DNA of 64,000 nucleotides. Source: Novosphingobium colocasiae. Lineage in GTDB: Bacteria > Pseudomonadota > Alphaproteobacteria > Sphingomonadales > Sphingomonadaceae. The notes under the pieces are model-generated. The model worked only from the letters and a program-made list of their open reading frames with translations. It did no database searches and was not told the origin of the DNA. The stretch lies in NCBI RefSeq assembly GCF_014652555.1, contig NZ_BMZA01000009.1:62001-126000 (forward strand), read 5' to 3'. Below, piece by piece: positions 55,826 to 64,000 of this stretch. The position numbers were made by a program, and so were the translations under genes. Position 1 is the stretch's first letter, and each line of letters begins with the position of its first letter.

Positions 55826-57133
55826 TTACCCCGCCAGCAGCACCGCCGGCGCTTCCAGCAGCGCCTTCAGCTCCTGCGCGAAGTTGGCCGCGTCCCAGCC
55901 GTCGACCACGCGGTGATCGCAGCTCATCGAGACGTTCATCAGCTTGCGCTTCTCGATCCGCTCGGTCCCGTCCGCGCCTATGACATAGGCGGGCCGCTCG
56001 ACGATGCGATTGGGGCCGATGATGCACACTTCGGGGCGATTGATGACCGGTGTGGTCGCGATTCCGGCCAGCGGGCCCAGCGAAGTGACCGTCATCGTCG
56101 ACCCGGAAAGCTCCGCCGGTTTCGCCGATCCATCGCGCGCAGCCTGTGCCAGCCTGGCAATCTCCTGCGCCAGTTGCCACAGGTTGCGATCCTGCGCATC
56201 GCGGATCACCGGGACCATCAGGCCCGAAGGCGTCTGCGTGGCGATACCCATGTGGACCGCGCCATGGCGCGTCACGATCCCGGCCTCGTCGTCATAGCGG
56301 GCATTGAGCATCGGATAGTTGGGCACCGTGCGGCAGATCGCCGCGATCAGCAGCGGCAGCAGGGTCAGCTTGGGCCGGTCACCCCGCGCCGCGTTCAACT
56401 GCGCGCGCGCTTCTTCCAGCGCGGTCACGTCGAATTCCTCGACATACGCGAAATGCGGAATGTTGCGCTTTGAAGCGGCCATGTTCTCGGCAATGCGCCG
56501 CCTGAGGCCGATGACCCGCACCTCTTCATCGCGCCCCTTGCGCCCGGCCGGCTGAAAGCCGCCCGCAGCATTGTAGGCGATGAAGGCGTCCAGATCGCTG
56601 TGGCGCACGCGGCCATCCTCGGCCGGGCGCACTTCGCCAAGATCGATGCCAAGATCGCGGGCGCGCTGCCGCACCGCCGGGCTGGCGAGCACTTTCGCGT
56701 GGCCCGGCCGGGCGGGTGCCGGTGCAGCCGCGATGATGGCGGGCGCAACCTGCTCCCTCTCCCCTTCAGGGGAGAGGGTCGGGGAGAGGGGTTGTTCGGC
56801 AGGGTCGGGCTTAGCAGATGCAGGAGCAGGAGCATCCCCCTCTCCCAACCCTCTCCCCTGAAGGAGAGAGGGCTCATCGGCTGCCTCTTCACCGTCAGTC
56901 TCGATCACCACCAGCGGCGCGCCGATCGCGACGGTGTCGCCCACCGCGCCCGCCACTTCGAGAACGGTGCCCGAAACCGGGCTCTCCATCTCGACAGTCG
57001 CCTTGTCGGTCATCATGTCGGCCAGCCGGCCGTCTTCCTCGACCCGGTCGCCGGGCTGGACGTGCCAGGCAACGATCTCGGCCTCGGCAATGCCTTCGCC
57101 GATGTCGGGCAGGCGGAATGTATAGCGTCCCAT
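55826..57133 (-). CDS. bkdB: Branched-chain 2-oxoacid dehydrogenase E2 (lipoamide acyltransferase)
   Basis: 435 residues. Lipoyl domain with the lipoyl lysine Lys44 in MMTDKATVEMESPVSG, a linker (about 81-146), an E1/E3-binding domain (SPAVRQRARDLGIDLGEV) and the catalytic domain with HxxxDG in MSCDHRVVDGWDA. The linker contains a palindromic repeat pair at 56755-56872 translated in frame, producing GEGDAPAPASAKPD and PLSPTLSPEGER. It forms the complex core that takes acyl groups from E1. The E3 gene is not in the window. Confidence 0.93.
   Translation of the reverse strand: MGRYTFRLPDIGEGIAEAEIVAWHVQPGDRVEEDGRLADMMTDKATVEMESPVSGTVLEVAGAVGDTVAIGAPLVVIETDGEEAADEPSLLQGRGLGEGDAPAPASAKPDPAEQPLSPTLSPEGEREQVAPAIIAAAPAPARPGHAKVLASPAVRQRARDLGIDLGEVRPAEDGRVRHSDLDAFIAYNAAGGFQPAGRKGRDEEVRVIGLRRRIAENMAASKRNIPHFAYVEEFDVTALEEARAQLNAARGDRPKLTLLPLLIAAICRTVPNYPMLNARYDDEAGIVTRHGAVHMGIATQTPSGLMVPVIRDAQDRNLWQLAQEIARLAQAARDGSAKPAELSGSTMTVTSLGPLAGIATTPVINRPEVCIIGPNRIVERPAYVIGADGTERIEKRKLMNVSMSCDHRVVDGWDAANFAQELKALLEAPAVLLAG
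56755..56872. repeat. Inverted palindrome pair inside the E2 linker coding sequence
   Basis: Two 37-base arms, 56755-56791 and 56836-56872, are near-perfect reverse complements (both contain CTTCAGGGGAGAGGG when read in the same sense). The whole pair lies inside the E2 reading frame and is translated as part of the disordered linker. The same CCTCTCCCC motif occurs between mce and the mutase gene. Confidence 0.85.
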
Positions 57134-57141
57134 GGGGCGTC

Positions 57142-58194
57142 TCAGTCCTTCATCAGCCGGTCAATCGCTTCGCCGATGCGCACGGGGCCCGGAAAATACG
57201 CCCATTCGAGGCTGTGCGGATAAGGCGTGTCGAACCCGGTCACCCGCTCTACCGGCGCTTCGAGATGGTAGAAGCAGCGCTCCTGCACCAGCGCCACCAG
57301 CTCGGCCCCGAACCCGGAAGTGCGTGTCGCCTCGTGTATCACCAGGCATTTGCCGGTCTTTTCGACAGACTTCTCCACAGCCTCCGCGTCGATCGGCACC
57401 AGCGTGCGCAGATCGATGATATCGGCATCCACCCCCTTCTCGGCGCAGACCGCCTCGGCGACGTGGATCATCGTGCCGTAGGACAGCACGGTCAGCGCGC
57501 TGCCTTCGCGCACCGTGCGCGCCTTGCCGAGCGGGATGGAATAATAGCCCTCGGGCACCTGGCCGCCGGCATGGCCCTTCCAACTGCGCGCCGGGCGATC
57601 GTAATAGCCATCGAACGGGCCATTGTAGATGCGCTTGGGTTCGAAGAAGATCACCGGATCGTTATCCTCGATCGCCGCGATCAGCAGGCCCTTGGCATCG
57701 TGCGGAGTGGACGGGATTACCGTCTTCAGCCCGGCCACGTGCGTGAACAGCGCTTCGGGGCTCTGGCTGTGCGTCTGACCGCCAAAGATGCCGCCACCGA
57801 ACGGTGATCGCACGGTGATCGGCGCGGTAAACTCCCCGCCCGAACGATAGCGCAGCCGCGCCGCTTCGGAGACGAGCTGGTCGTAGCCGGGATAGATATA
57901 ATCGGCGAACTGGATTTCCGGCACCGGCCGCAAGCCATAGGCGGCCATGCCCACCGCCGCGCCGATGATGCCGCATTCGTTGATCGGCGTATCGAACACC
58001 CGGTTCTTGCCGAACTTGCCCTGCAAGCCCGCCGTCGCCCGGAATACGCCACCGAAATAGCCGACATCCTCGCCCATGATGACCACATCGGGATCGCGGG
58101 CCATCATCAGATGCAGGGCGTCGTTGATCGCCTCGATCATCGTCATCGGCCGGGTCGCGGCGTCGGGCAGACTGACCGCTTCTTCCTCGATCAT
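57142..58194 (-). CDS. bkdA2: Branched-chain 2-oxoacid dehydrogenase E1 beta subunit
   Basis: 350 residues. Pyrimidine-binding fold with MTMIEAINDALHLMMARDPD, FDTPINECGIIGAAVGMAAY, RSPFGGGIFGGQTHSQSPEA, VIPSTPHDAKGLLIAAI and KCLVIHEATRTSGFGAELVA. It partners with E1 alpha in the heterotetrameric dehydrogenase. It starts 1 bp after the E1-alpha stop and ends 8 bp before the E2 start. Confidence 0.94.
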   Translation of the reverse strand: MIEEEAVSLPDAATRPMTMIEAINDALHLMMARDPDVVIMGEDVGYFGGVFRATAGLQGKFGKNRVFDTPINECGIIGAAVGMAAYGLRPVPEIQFADYIYPGYDQLVSEAARLRYRSGGEFTAPITVRSPFGGGIFGGQTHSQSPEALFTHVAGLKTVIPSTPHDAKGLLIAAIEDNDPVIFFEPKRIYNGPFDGYYDRPARSWKGHAGGQVPEGYYSIPLGKARTVREGSALTVLSYGTMIHVAEAVCAEKGVDADIIDLRTLVPIDAEAVEKSVEKTGKCLVIHEATRTSGFGAELVALVQERCFYHLEAPVERVTGFDTPYPHSLEWAYFPGPVRIGEAIDRLMKD

Positions 58195-58195
58195 G

Positions 58196-59521
58196 TCAGC
58201 CTTCCTCCTTCCAATCGGGCCATTTTATCCGGCGCTCGCGGATCGCCTGATCGGCCTGTTCCTCCAGATGCCAGGGCAGCGTCTCGTAGACGTCCTCGAA
58301 CATGGTGTGGAACGGGTGGTGCAGGCCATGGCCGAGGATGCCGTTCTTTTCGGCCGCGCGGGTTGCATCGCGCACTTCTTCGGCCACTTCGCGGTCCATC
58401 GTTTCCTGTTGCTCGACCGACCATTCGCCCAACGCGATAAGGTGGCGCTTCAGCCGCGTGATCGGATCGCCCAGGGGCCACTCCGCCGCCTCGCGCGCCG
58501 AGCGGTAGGCCGCCGGATCGTCAGAGGTGGAATGCCCTTCGGTGCGATACGAGAAATGTTCGATCAGCGTCGGGCCGTGGCCGGACCGGGCCCGGTTGGC
58601 GGCCCAGCGCATCGCCGCATAGACCGCCAGCAGATCGTTGCCGTCCACCCGCAGCCCGGCGATGCCGTGCCCTTGCGCGCGCTGAGCGAAAGTCGCCCGC
58701 TCGCCGCCGGCAAATCCCGAAAAGCTCGATATCGCCCACTGGTTGTTGACGACGTTAAGGACGACCGGCGCGTTGTACACCGCCGCGAAGGTCATGCCGG
58801 CGTGGAAATCGCCCTCGGCGCTCGATCCTTCGCCGACGAAACCGGTGGCGATGCGGGTATCGCCCTTGATCGCGCTGGCCATTGCCCACCCCACCGCCTG
58901 CGGGATCTGCGTCGCGAGGTTGCCCGAAATGGTGAAAAAGCCGAAATCGCGCGCCGAATACATGATCGGCAACTGACGACCCTTCAGCCGGTCGGCCCGA
59001 TTGGAATAGATCTGGTTGACCATGTCCACCAGCGGATAGCCGCGCGAAATCAGCATGCCTTGCTGGCGATAACTGGGAAAGATCATGTCATCGTGCGCCA
59101 GAGCAAAGGCGCAGCCGATCGACACCGCCTCTTCGCCGGTAGACTTCATGTAGAAGCTGGTCTTGCCCTGCCGCTGTCCGCGATACATCCGGTCGTCGAA
59201 CGCACGGGTCAGCGCCATCATCCGCAACGCGCGGCGCAAGTGATCGGCCGAAAGCCCCGGGTCCCATGGCCCCACCGCCCGCGCCTCGTCGTCCAGCACC
59301 CGGATCAGCCCGGTGGTGAGACCCCAGGTGTCGGAGGCCGGACAAGCCTCGTCAGGGCGCGGAGCGGTGCCGGCTGCGGGAATGTCGAGATAGCTGTAGT
59401 CTGGCGTATCGCCGGGGCGGAAGCGTGGCTCGGGGACATGGAGGCTGAGCGGCGCAAGGTTGCCCGGCGCGGCGGCGCGTTCGGCTCCGGCCTGCGGTTC
59501 ACCCAGCGGATTCACGGCCAT
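58196..59521 (-). CDS. bkdA1: Branched-chain 2-oxoacid dehydrogenase E1 alpha subunit
   Basis: 441 residues. ThDP-binding motif in GFVGEGSSAEGDFHAGMTF, preceded by KTSFYMKSTGEEAVSIGCAF, and the phosphorylation-loop region SYRTEGHSTSDDPAAYRSAR. The long N-terminus (about 90 residues) is typical of the bacterial 3-methyl-2-oxobutanoate dehydrogenase E1 alpha. It oxidatively decarboxylates the keto-acids of Val, Leu and Ile. It opens the E1a-E1b-E2 operon. Confidence 0.94.
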   Translation of the reverse strand: MAVNPLGEPQAGAERAAAPGNLAPLSLHVPEPRFRPGDTPDYSYLDIPAAGTAPRPDEACPASDTWGLTTGLIRVLDDEARAVGPWDPGLSADHLRRALRMMALTRAFDDRMYRGQRQGKTSFYMKSTGEEAVSIGCAFALAHDDMIFPSYRQQGMLISRGYPLVDMVNQIYSNRADRLKGRQLPIMYSARDFGFFTISGNLATQIPQAVGWAMASAIKGDTRIATGFVGEGSSAEGDFHAGMTFAAVYNAPVVLNVVNNQWAISSFSGFAGGERATFAQRAQGHGIAGLRVDGNDLLAVYAAMRWAANRARSGHGPTLIEHFSYRTEGHSTSDDPAAYRSAREAAEWPLGDPITRLKRHLIALGEWSVEQQETMDREVAEEVRDATRAAEKNGILGHGLHHPFHTMFEDVYETLPWHLEEQADQAIRERRIKWPDWKEEG

Positions 59522-59641
59522 GCTGTCGCTCTCCCGAAAAGAGCCTGACCGACAGGAATCGGAAATTCAGGCTTATCGTATATTCCGTTAATGCGTTATA
59601 ATATTTCTCTCACTCGCAATGTCAATCCTCTCCCATCTGCG

Positions 59642-60619
59642 TCAGACCGCCACGGGTGCCGCGATATGCGCTTGCGGAGCGTAGCCGCTCACCACGAAAT
59701 CCTCGATCCGGTAATCGAAGATCGTCTCCGGCCGGCGCGCGAGTTCCAGGTGGGCCATGCCCTCAGGTCGGCGCGCAAGCTGTTCTTCCACCAGCGCCGC
59801 ATGGTTGAGGTAGAGATGGACATCGCCACCCATCCAAATCGCTTCACCCGGTTCGAGGTTGCATTGCTGCGCCATCATGCGCGTCAGCAACGCCAGCGAC
59901 CACATGTTGAACGCGAAACCCAGCCCCAGGTCGCAACTGCGCTGGTAGAGGATGCACGACAGCCGGTTGCCGGAAACGTGGAACTGATACGACTTGTGGC
60001 ACGGCGGCAGCGCCATGGCGTCCAGCTCGGCCACGTTCCACCCTTCGATGATGTGGCGGCGGCTGCCGGGGTTGGCTTTCAGGCTGGCGACCACTTGCGC
60101 CACCTGGTTGATGCCGGGGCCTTGCCGGTAGAGCCCATCCGCAACCGGCTCGAACGTCGGCCAGTCCACCCATTGCTTGCCGTAGACCGGCCCCAGATCG
60201 CCCCAGCGCGCGGCGAAATCGGCATCCTCGACGATGCGGGCGGAAAATGCCTTGCGCTCGATCGGATCGCCGGTCTCGCGGCGGTAGCGGTCGAGCGGCC
60301 AGTCGGTCCAGATTTCCACCCCTTGCGCGCAGAGCGGGCGGATGTTGGTGTTGCCGGTCAGGAACCACAGCAATTCGCGGGTCGCCGTCTTCCAGTAGAC
60401 CCGCTTGGTGGTGAGCAGCGGCATCGCCCCGCCGGCCAGATCGAAGCGGATCGTCGCCCCGAACAGGGCGCGGGTGCCGATCCCGGTGCGATCGACCCGC
60501 TCGTCCCCCTCCTCCCAGATCCGGCGCATCAGATCGAGATACTGCCACTCCCAATGCGCGGGGTCGGCCCGCTCGGCGGCGATGGACTGCGGCAGGGCAT
60601 GAGTGGAGGCGCTGGTCAT
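59642..60619 (-). CDS. thyA: Thymidylate synthase (ThyA)
   Basis: 325 residues, with the middle insertion common in non-enteric ThyA. RTGIGTRALFGATIRFDL, WKTATRELLWFLTGNTNI, nucleophile Cys207 in LPPCHKSYQFHVSGNRLSC, QRSCDLGLGFAFNMWSLAL and the C-terminal YAPQAHIAAPVAV are seen. It methylates dUMP with methylene-THF. It is transcribed alone; 120 bp separate it from the E1-alpha start. Confidence 0.97.
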   Translation of the reverse strand: MTSASTHALPQSIAAERADPAHWEWQYLDLMRRIWEEGDERVDRTGIGTRALFGATIRFDLAGGAMPLLTTKRVYWKTATRELLWFLTGNTNIRPLCAQGVEIWTDWPLDRYRRETGDPIERKAFSARIVEDADFAARWGDLGPVYGKQWVDWPTFEPVADGLYRQGPGINQVAQVVASLKANPGSRRHIIEGWNVAELDAMALPPCHKSYQFHVSGNRLSCILYQRSCDLGLGFAFNMWSLALLTRMMAQQCNLEPGEAIWMGGDVHLYLNHAALVEEQLARRPEGMAHLELARRPETIFDYRIEDFVVSGYAPQAHIAAPVAV

Positions 60620-60900
60620 GGCGGTAAGCTAGGCCGGTTGCAGGTGAAGGGAAAGCGTTCGAGTGCGCTCCTCCACCGTGCAACGCCGGTCCACGAATTG
60701 TTACCGGATCGGGGCGAAGGAATGGCCCGCACAGTCCCGCATTTCCGGCTCTCGACGGCCGCGCCGGCAACCGATGGACGCAGCAGCGGCACGCCATTTT
60801 CGGCGGCGGCATAAAAAGCCCGGCCCGCCCCTTGCCAGCACCGGAATCGCCATCTATAGGCCCGCTCCTGCCTTGACGGCCGCTTGCGGCCCGATCCGGT

Positions 60901-60977
60901 CGGGGAGTAGCTCAGCCTGGTAGAGCACTGTCTTCGGGAGGCAGGGGCCGGAGGTTCGAATCCTCTCTCCCCGACCA
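60901..60977 (+). tRNA. tRNA-Pro (anticodon CGG)
   Basis: A 77-base cloverleaf. Acceptor CGGGGAG pairs with CTCCCCG, the anticodon loop is TTCGGGA with anticodon CGG, and the T arm is CCGGAGGTTCGAATCCTCT. The 3' CCA is encoded at 60975-60977. The 281 bp between thyA and this gene show no gene. Confidence 0.97.
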
Positions 60978-61316
60978 TTTTCACCCATCGAAATCGAAAC
61001 TTTCCCCTTGCGGGGGCCTTGACGCTGCGGCCAGTGCGGGCTGCTCCAACAGCCGCGCCGCATGTCGCTGATGTTATGAGAACCCGTTTCGTGTCGAGCG
61101 AAGTCGAGACACCCCGAGCAGCGTGGCCGTGTCTCGACTTCGCTCGACACGAACGGAAGGGCGGGGGTAGTCGCGACTTGATGCAGCGGACAGGCACAGC
61201 TCAACGAAACGGGCACGCTCCTGCTGAAGCTGCCCATCATCTACCGCCGAGCGCATGAAAGCCAACGCCCCGGCCATATCACCCCGAAGTGGCAATACAG
61301 CCGGGTCGCATGGTTC
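60978..61316. other. 339-bp intergenic region holding a perfect inverted repeat
   Basis: Apart from the repeat at 61088-61153, positions 61160-61300 contain a short leftward reading frame (LAFMRSAVDDGQLQQERARF and onward) that looks coding-like but runs into the repeat and has no good start; it may be a gene remnant. No tRNA or promoter is evident otherwise. Confidence 0.4.
61088..61153. repeat. Perfect 25-bp inverted repeat
   Basis: Arms 61088-61112 and 61129-61153 are exact reverse complements (TTCGTGTCGAGCGAAGTCGA is the first part of the left arm), with a 16-bp loop. Each arm itself holds a TCGAGCGAAGTCGA palindrome. It is unlike the other repeat families in the window and could be a terminator-like structure, a REP element or a protein binding site. 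Confidence 0.85.
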
Positions 61317-62528
61317 CTATCGCAGCGAGACGACGTTGTCCGAAACGCGCTTGTCCACGCGCTCGCCGGTGTAGAGGCTGGCCATCGGCTCATCCCCGAC
61401 GGTCAGCACATCGCCCTGGCCAAAGCCGTTGAACGCCGTGCGCATTGCCGCGCCGTAAGCGCCCAGCATGCCCACTTCGATCCAGTCCCCCGCCTTGATG
61501 TCGGCGGGCAGCATGAAGGGGCCTTCCATGAAATCGGCATCGTCGCAGGTGGGGCCGTAGAACGAGAAGCCCTGCAGCTCGCCCGAACGCTCGCCGTCGC
61601 GGGCGATGCAGTCCACCGGGAAGCGCCAGCCGATGTGCGCGGCATCGTAGAGCGCGCCATAGGCGCCCTCGTTGATGAACAGCTCATCTCCCCGGCGCTT
61701 TTCCACCTTGACGATCATCGAGCTGTATTCGGCCGACAGCGCCCGGCCGGGTTCGCACCACAGTTCGGCGTTGTAAGCGATCGGCAGCGCTTCGAAGTGG
61801 CGATGGATGATGGCGAAATAGTCTTCGAGCGGCGGCGGCTCCATGCCCGGATAGGCAGAAGGGAAACCCCCGCCCACGTCGATCATGTCGATCACGACAC
61901 CCGCATCGGCGATGGCGGCGCGGGTCCGCTCCAGCGCCTGGACATAGGCGAACGGGGTCATCGCCTGCGAACCGACGTGGAAGCACACGCCCAGCCAGTC
62001 CGCCACCTGGCGGGTCGCCTGGAGCAGCGGGCCGGCATCGGCCAGATCGATGCCGAACTTGCTGGCCAGGCTCAGTTCGGAATATTCCGAGCTGACGCGC
62101 AGCCGCACGCACAGGCGCAGGTCCTTGGCGCGATCGCCGTGGCCGTCACGGGTCGCTTCGACGATCTTTTCCACTTCCTCGAACGTGTCGAGGCTGAAGG
62201 TGCGCACGCCGTGCTGGAAATAGGCTTCGCGGATGGCGCTGGCGGTCTTGACCGGGTGCATGAAGCACAGCGTCGCATCGGGGAGGATGCTGCGCACCAG
62301 CCGCACTTCGGCGATCGAAGCGACGTCGTAATGCGTGATCCCGTTGTCCCACAGGACCTTGATCAGGTCCGCCGAGGGGTTGGCCTTGACCGCATAGAGC
62401 GAGCGGCCCGGAAACTTCGTGGCGAAGAAACGGGCGGCCCGGCCTGCTGCGTGCGGGCGGTTGAGGATAACCGGTTCGTCGGGCGCGAAGGTGCGCGCTA
62501 CAGACGGTGCGTCAGGATACTGGTGCAA
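61317..62528 (-). CDS. Ornithine decarboxylase-like (fold III)
   Basis: 403 residues from TTG at 62528, with a GGGGG run 9 bp upstream. PLP lysine Lys48 in LYAVKANPSADLIKVL, FHVGSQAMTPFAYVQALE, DVGGGFPSAYPG and the catalytic cysteine in FYGPTCDDADFMEGPFML match bacterial ornithine/lysine decarboxylases of the eukaryotic-like fold. It makes putrescine (or cadaverine). The upstream gene on this strand is carboxynorspermidine decarboxylase, 371 bp away, which supports a polyamine role. Confidence 0.92.
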   Translation of the reverse strand: MHQYPDAPSVARTFAPDEPVILNRPHAAGRAARFFATKFPGRSLYAVKANPSADLIKVLWDNGITHYDVASIAEVRLVRSILPDATLCFMHPVKTASAIREAYFQHGVRTFSLDTFEEVEKIVEATRDGHGDRAKDLRLCVRLRVSSEYSELSLASKFGIDLADAGPLLQATRQVADWLGVCFHVGSQAMTPFAYVQALERTRAAIADAGVVIDMIDVGGGFPSAYPGMEPPPLEDYFAIIHRHFEALPIAYNAELWCEPGRALSAEYSSMIVKVEKRRGDELFINEGAYGALYDAAHIGWRFPVDCIARDGERSGELQGFSFYGPTCDDADFMEGPFMLPADIKAGDWIEVGMLGAYGAAMRTAFNGFGQGDVLTVGDEPMASLYTGERVDKRVSDNVVSLR

Positions 62529-62899
62529 CTCAAGGGACCCCCAATAGGCCTTTCGGCCAGACTACACATAGACGAAGCTGCCTTGCGGTTTGGAAGTCCC
62601 CATGGGGCAGCGAGAGGGCGGATATAGGGCGGGGCACATGAATCGCAAGTGAAAATCCCCCGGGTTCACAAAAACGTCACAAACCGGGAATGGTCAACTG
62701 GGGCCGTCACTCGCGGCATCCATAATATATATATTATTCAATGTTTTATACTGAAATCCGGTAAATCCGGATCAGCATCGCCCGGCAGGAACCAAGCGAC
62801 GCTTTGTGCTTCCCAAAGCGCTGGCCCCGTGCGGCGGTTCCGTTCGACTCGATCAGGCCGGGGCAAAGCGGCACATCGGCGCGCCGGGCCGAGCCGCGA
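62529..62899. other. 371-bp intergenic region with an AT-rich stretch
   Basis: No gene is seen. Positions about 62720-62765 are AT-rich (CCATAATATATATATTATTC), unlike the surrounding GC-rich DNA, and may hold the promoter for the decarboxylase to the left. A direct repeat of TCCGG (GGTAAATCCGGATC) lies beside it. Confidence 0.45.
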
Positions 62900-64000
62900 T
62901 CAGCTCAGCCGGCCGCGGAAATCCTCGTAATCGAAGCGCCGGACGCATTCGAGCGCATCCGTCTCGCTGTCCCACAGCCAGATCGACGGCAGCGGCACGC
63001 CGTTGAAAGTCGTCGTCTTGACCATCGAGTAATGCGCCTGATCGCAAAACGCGAAGCGCAGGCCCGGCTCGACCGGAACGGGAAAGCAGTAGTCGCCGAT
63101 CACGTCACCGGCGAGGCAGGAAGGTCCGCCAAGCCGCACCGCGCCCCCTTCCCCTTCGTCAACTTCCACATCGTGCGGCAGTTCGCCCAGCATGGCGGGG
63201 CGGTAGGGCGCTTCGATAACATCGGGCATGTGGCACGTCGCCGAGATGTCCACGACCGCCACCGGCATCCCGTTCCAGCCGACATCAAGCACGGTGCCGA
63301 CGAGGATACCGGCGTCCAGCGCCACAGCCTCGCCCGGCTCGATATAGACCTGGGCCCCGGTATCCTCGGCCATGTCGATCAGGAACTGGACGAGTTCGTC
63401 CACCTGGTAATCGGCGCGGGTGACATGGTGGCCGCCGCCGATGTTGATCCAGTTGAACTGCCCGAAGAAGGGTTCGAAATAATCGAACACCTTGTCCCAG
63501 GTCCGTTGCAACGGCTCGAAGTCCTGCTCGCACAGGTTGTGGAAGTGGAACCCGTCGACGAGTTCGACGTGCTCCTCGGTAAGCTGGTCGATCGGGAACC
63601 CGAGCCGCGAATGCGGTGCAGAAGGGTCGTACTTGGGCACTTCGCCCTCAGGATGCAGCGGATTGATCCGCAGGCCGATGTCGAACGCCTCGCCCCGCGC
63701 ACGCGCTTCCTCGATCTGCGGCCAGAACCGCTCGATCTGCGCGGGCGAGTTGAAGATCACATGGTCCGAAAGACGCAGGATCTCGGCCAGGTCCTCGGCC
63801 TTGTAGGCGGCACAGTAGGTGGCGATCTCGCCGTCGTAGAACTCGCTCGCCAGCCGCGCTTCCCACAAGCCCGATGTGCAGACGCCATCGAGATATTCGC
63901 CCACGATCGGCGCGGTGGACCACATCGAGAATGCCTTGAGCGCGGCTAGGACTTTGGCCCCCGATCGTTCGCCGATGTCGGCCAATACCCGCAGGTTCGC
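62900..64000 (-). CDS. nspC: Carboxynorspermidine decarboxylase, N-terminus outside window
   Basis: The frame is open at the right edge (ANLRVLADIGERSG, then KVLAALKAFSMWS with the PLP lysine). Visible are FNSPAQIERFWPQIEEARAR, GFHFHNLCEQDFEPLQRTWD, NIGGGHHVTRADYQ, EPGEAVALDAGILVG and the catalytic Cys in LGGPSCLAGDVIGDY. These are NspC features: a fold-III decarboxylase that turns carboxynorspermidine or carboxyspermidine into the polyamine. About 366 residues are in the window; a few N-terminal ones are missing. Its dehydrogenase partner, if adjacent, lies outside the window. Confidence 0.93.
   Translation of the reverse strand, partial: ANLRVLADIGERSGAKVLAALKAFSMWSTAPIVGEYLDGVCTSGLWEARLASEFYDGEIATYCAAYKAEDLAEILRLSDHVIFNSPAQIERFWPQIEEARARGEAFDIGLRINPLHPEGEVPKYDPSAPHSRLGFPIDQLTEEHVELVDGFHFHNLCEQDFEPLQRTWDKVFDYFEPFFGQFNWINIGGGHHVTRADYQVDELVQFLIDMAEDTGAQVYIEPGEAVALDAGILVGTVLDVGWNGMPVAVVDISATCHMPDVIEAPYRPAMLGELPHDVEVDEGEGGAVRLGGPSCLAGDVIGDYCFPVPVEPGLRFAFCDQAHYSMVKTTTFNGVPLPSIWLWDSETDALECVRRFDYEDFRGRLS

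Noticed and set aside
60616..61197. Leftward frame containing GERGFEPPAPASRRQ
   Set aside because: This peptide is the well-known false product of the strand opposite a tRNA; it covers tRNA-Pro at 60901-60977.

Overview
The window is a 64 kb piece of a GC-rich alphaproteobacterial chromosome. The exosortase A (XrtA/PEP-CTERM) exopolysaccharide genes, the class I fructose-bisphosphate aldolase beside tkt-gap-pgk, the zapA / 6S RNA / formyl-THF cyclo-ligase neighbourhood and paired REP-like palindromes together suggest the order Sphingomonadales (Novosphingobium/Erythrobacter-like). The placement is inferred from gene content and order, not from a search. There is no prophage, insertion sequence, CRISPR array or plasmid gene. 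Most of the window is core genome, and the least understood part is the XrtA accessory module at the left end.

Layout. 1-7.2 kb: exosortase-A-associated genes. One arm runs leftward (acyl-CoA ligase, PLP decarboxylase, Wza-like lipoprotein, Wzz-like protein cut by the window edge). The other runs rightward (FemAB/GNAT-like transferase, acyl carrier protein, two alpha/beta hydrolases). 7.4-11.9 kb: trxB, a hydrolase, small membrane ORFs, tRNA-Arg(ACG), a Nudix hydrolase and two Flp pilins. 11.9-18.2 kb: an M48 lipoprotein protease, xerD, a 622-aa exported unknown, then divergent aroK-aroB. 18.3-19.7 kb: a POT transporter. 19.7-30.2 kb: one long leftward propionyl-CoA operon: pccB, beta-ketothiolase, an exported unknown, mce, methylmalonyl-CoA mutase, a DUF3445-like protein, bioB, a small membrane protein, pccA and a frameshifted csaA. 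BioB supplies the biotin that PccA needs; Pcc, Mce and Mcm convert propionyl-CoA to succinyl-CoA.

30.4-46 kb: gor, a hydrolase, dnaE, a thioesterase, comEC, gltX, gltA, a small membrane protein, a cytosolic histidine kinase coupled to an unknown protein, thiE and a lipoprotein. 46-53 kb: a leftward central-carbon group (tkt, gap, a MOSC protein, pgk, an acyltransferase, class I fba). 53.2-54.8 kb: a coiled-coil small protein, zapA, a probable 6S RNA, formyl-THF cyclo-ligase and a DUF2842 protein. 54.9-60.6 kb: tRNA-Asp(GTC), an exported unknown, a branched-chain 2-oxoacid dehydrogenase operon (E1a-E1b-E2) and thyA. 60.9-64 kb: tRNA-Pro(CGG), then ornithine decarboxylase and carboxynorspermidine decarboxylase (cut by the right edge), which are polyamine genes.

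Points that stand out: a single-base deletion in csaA; a pair of inverted palindromes inserted in frame into the linker of the E2 protein; XrtA hydrolases whose nucleophile-elbow serine is replaced by Cys or Arg; several operon-embedded unknown genes joined by 4-bp stop/start overlaps; and at least four families of inverted-pair palindromic repeats.
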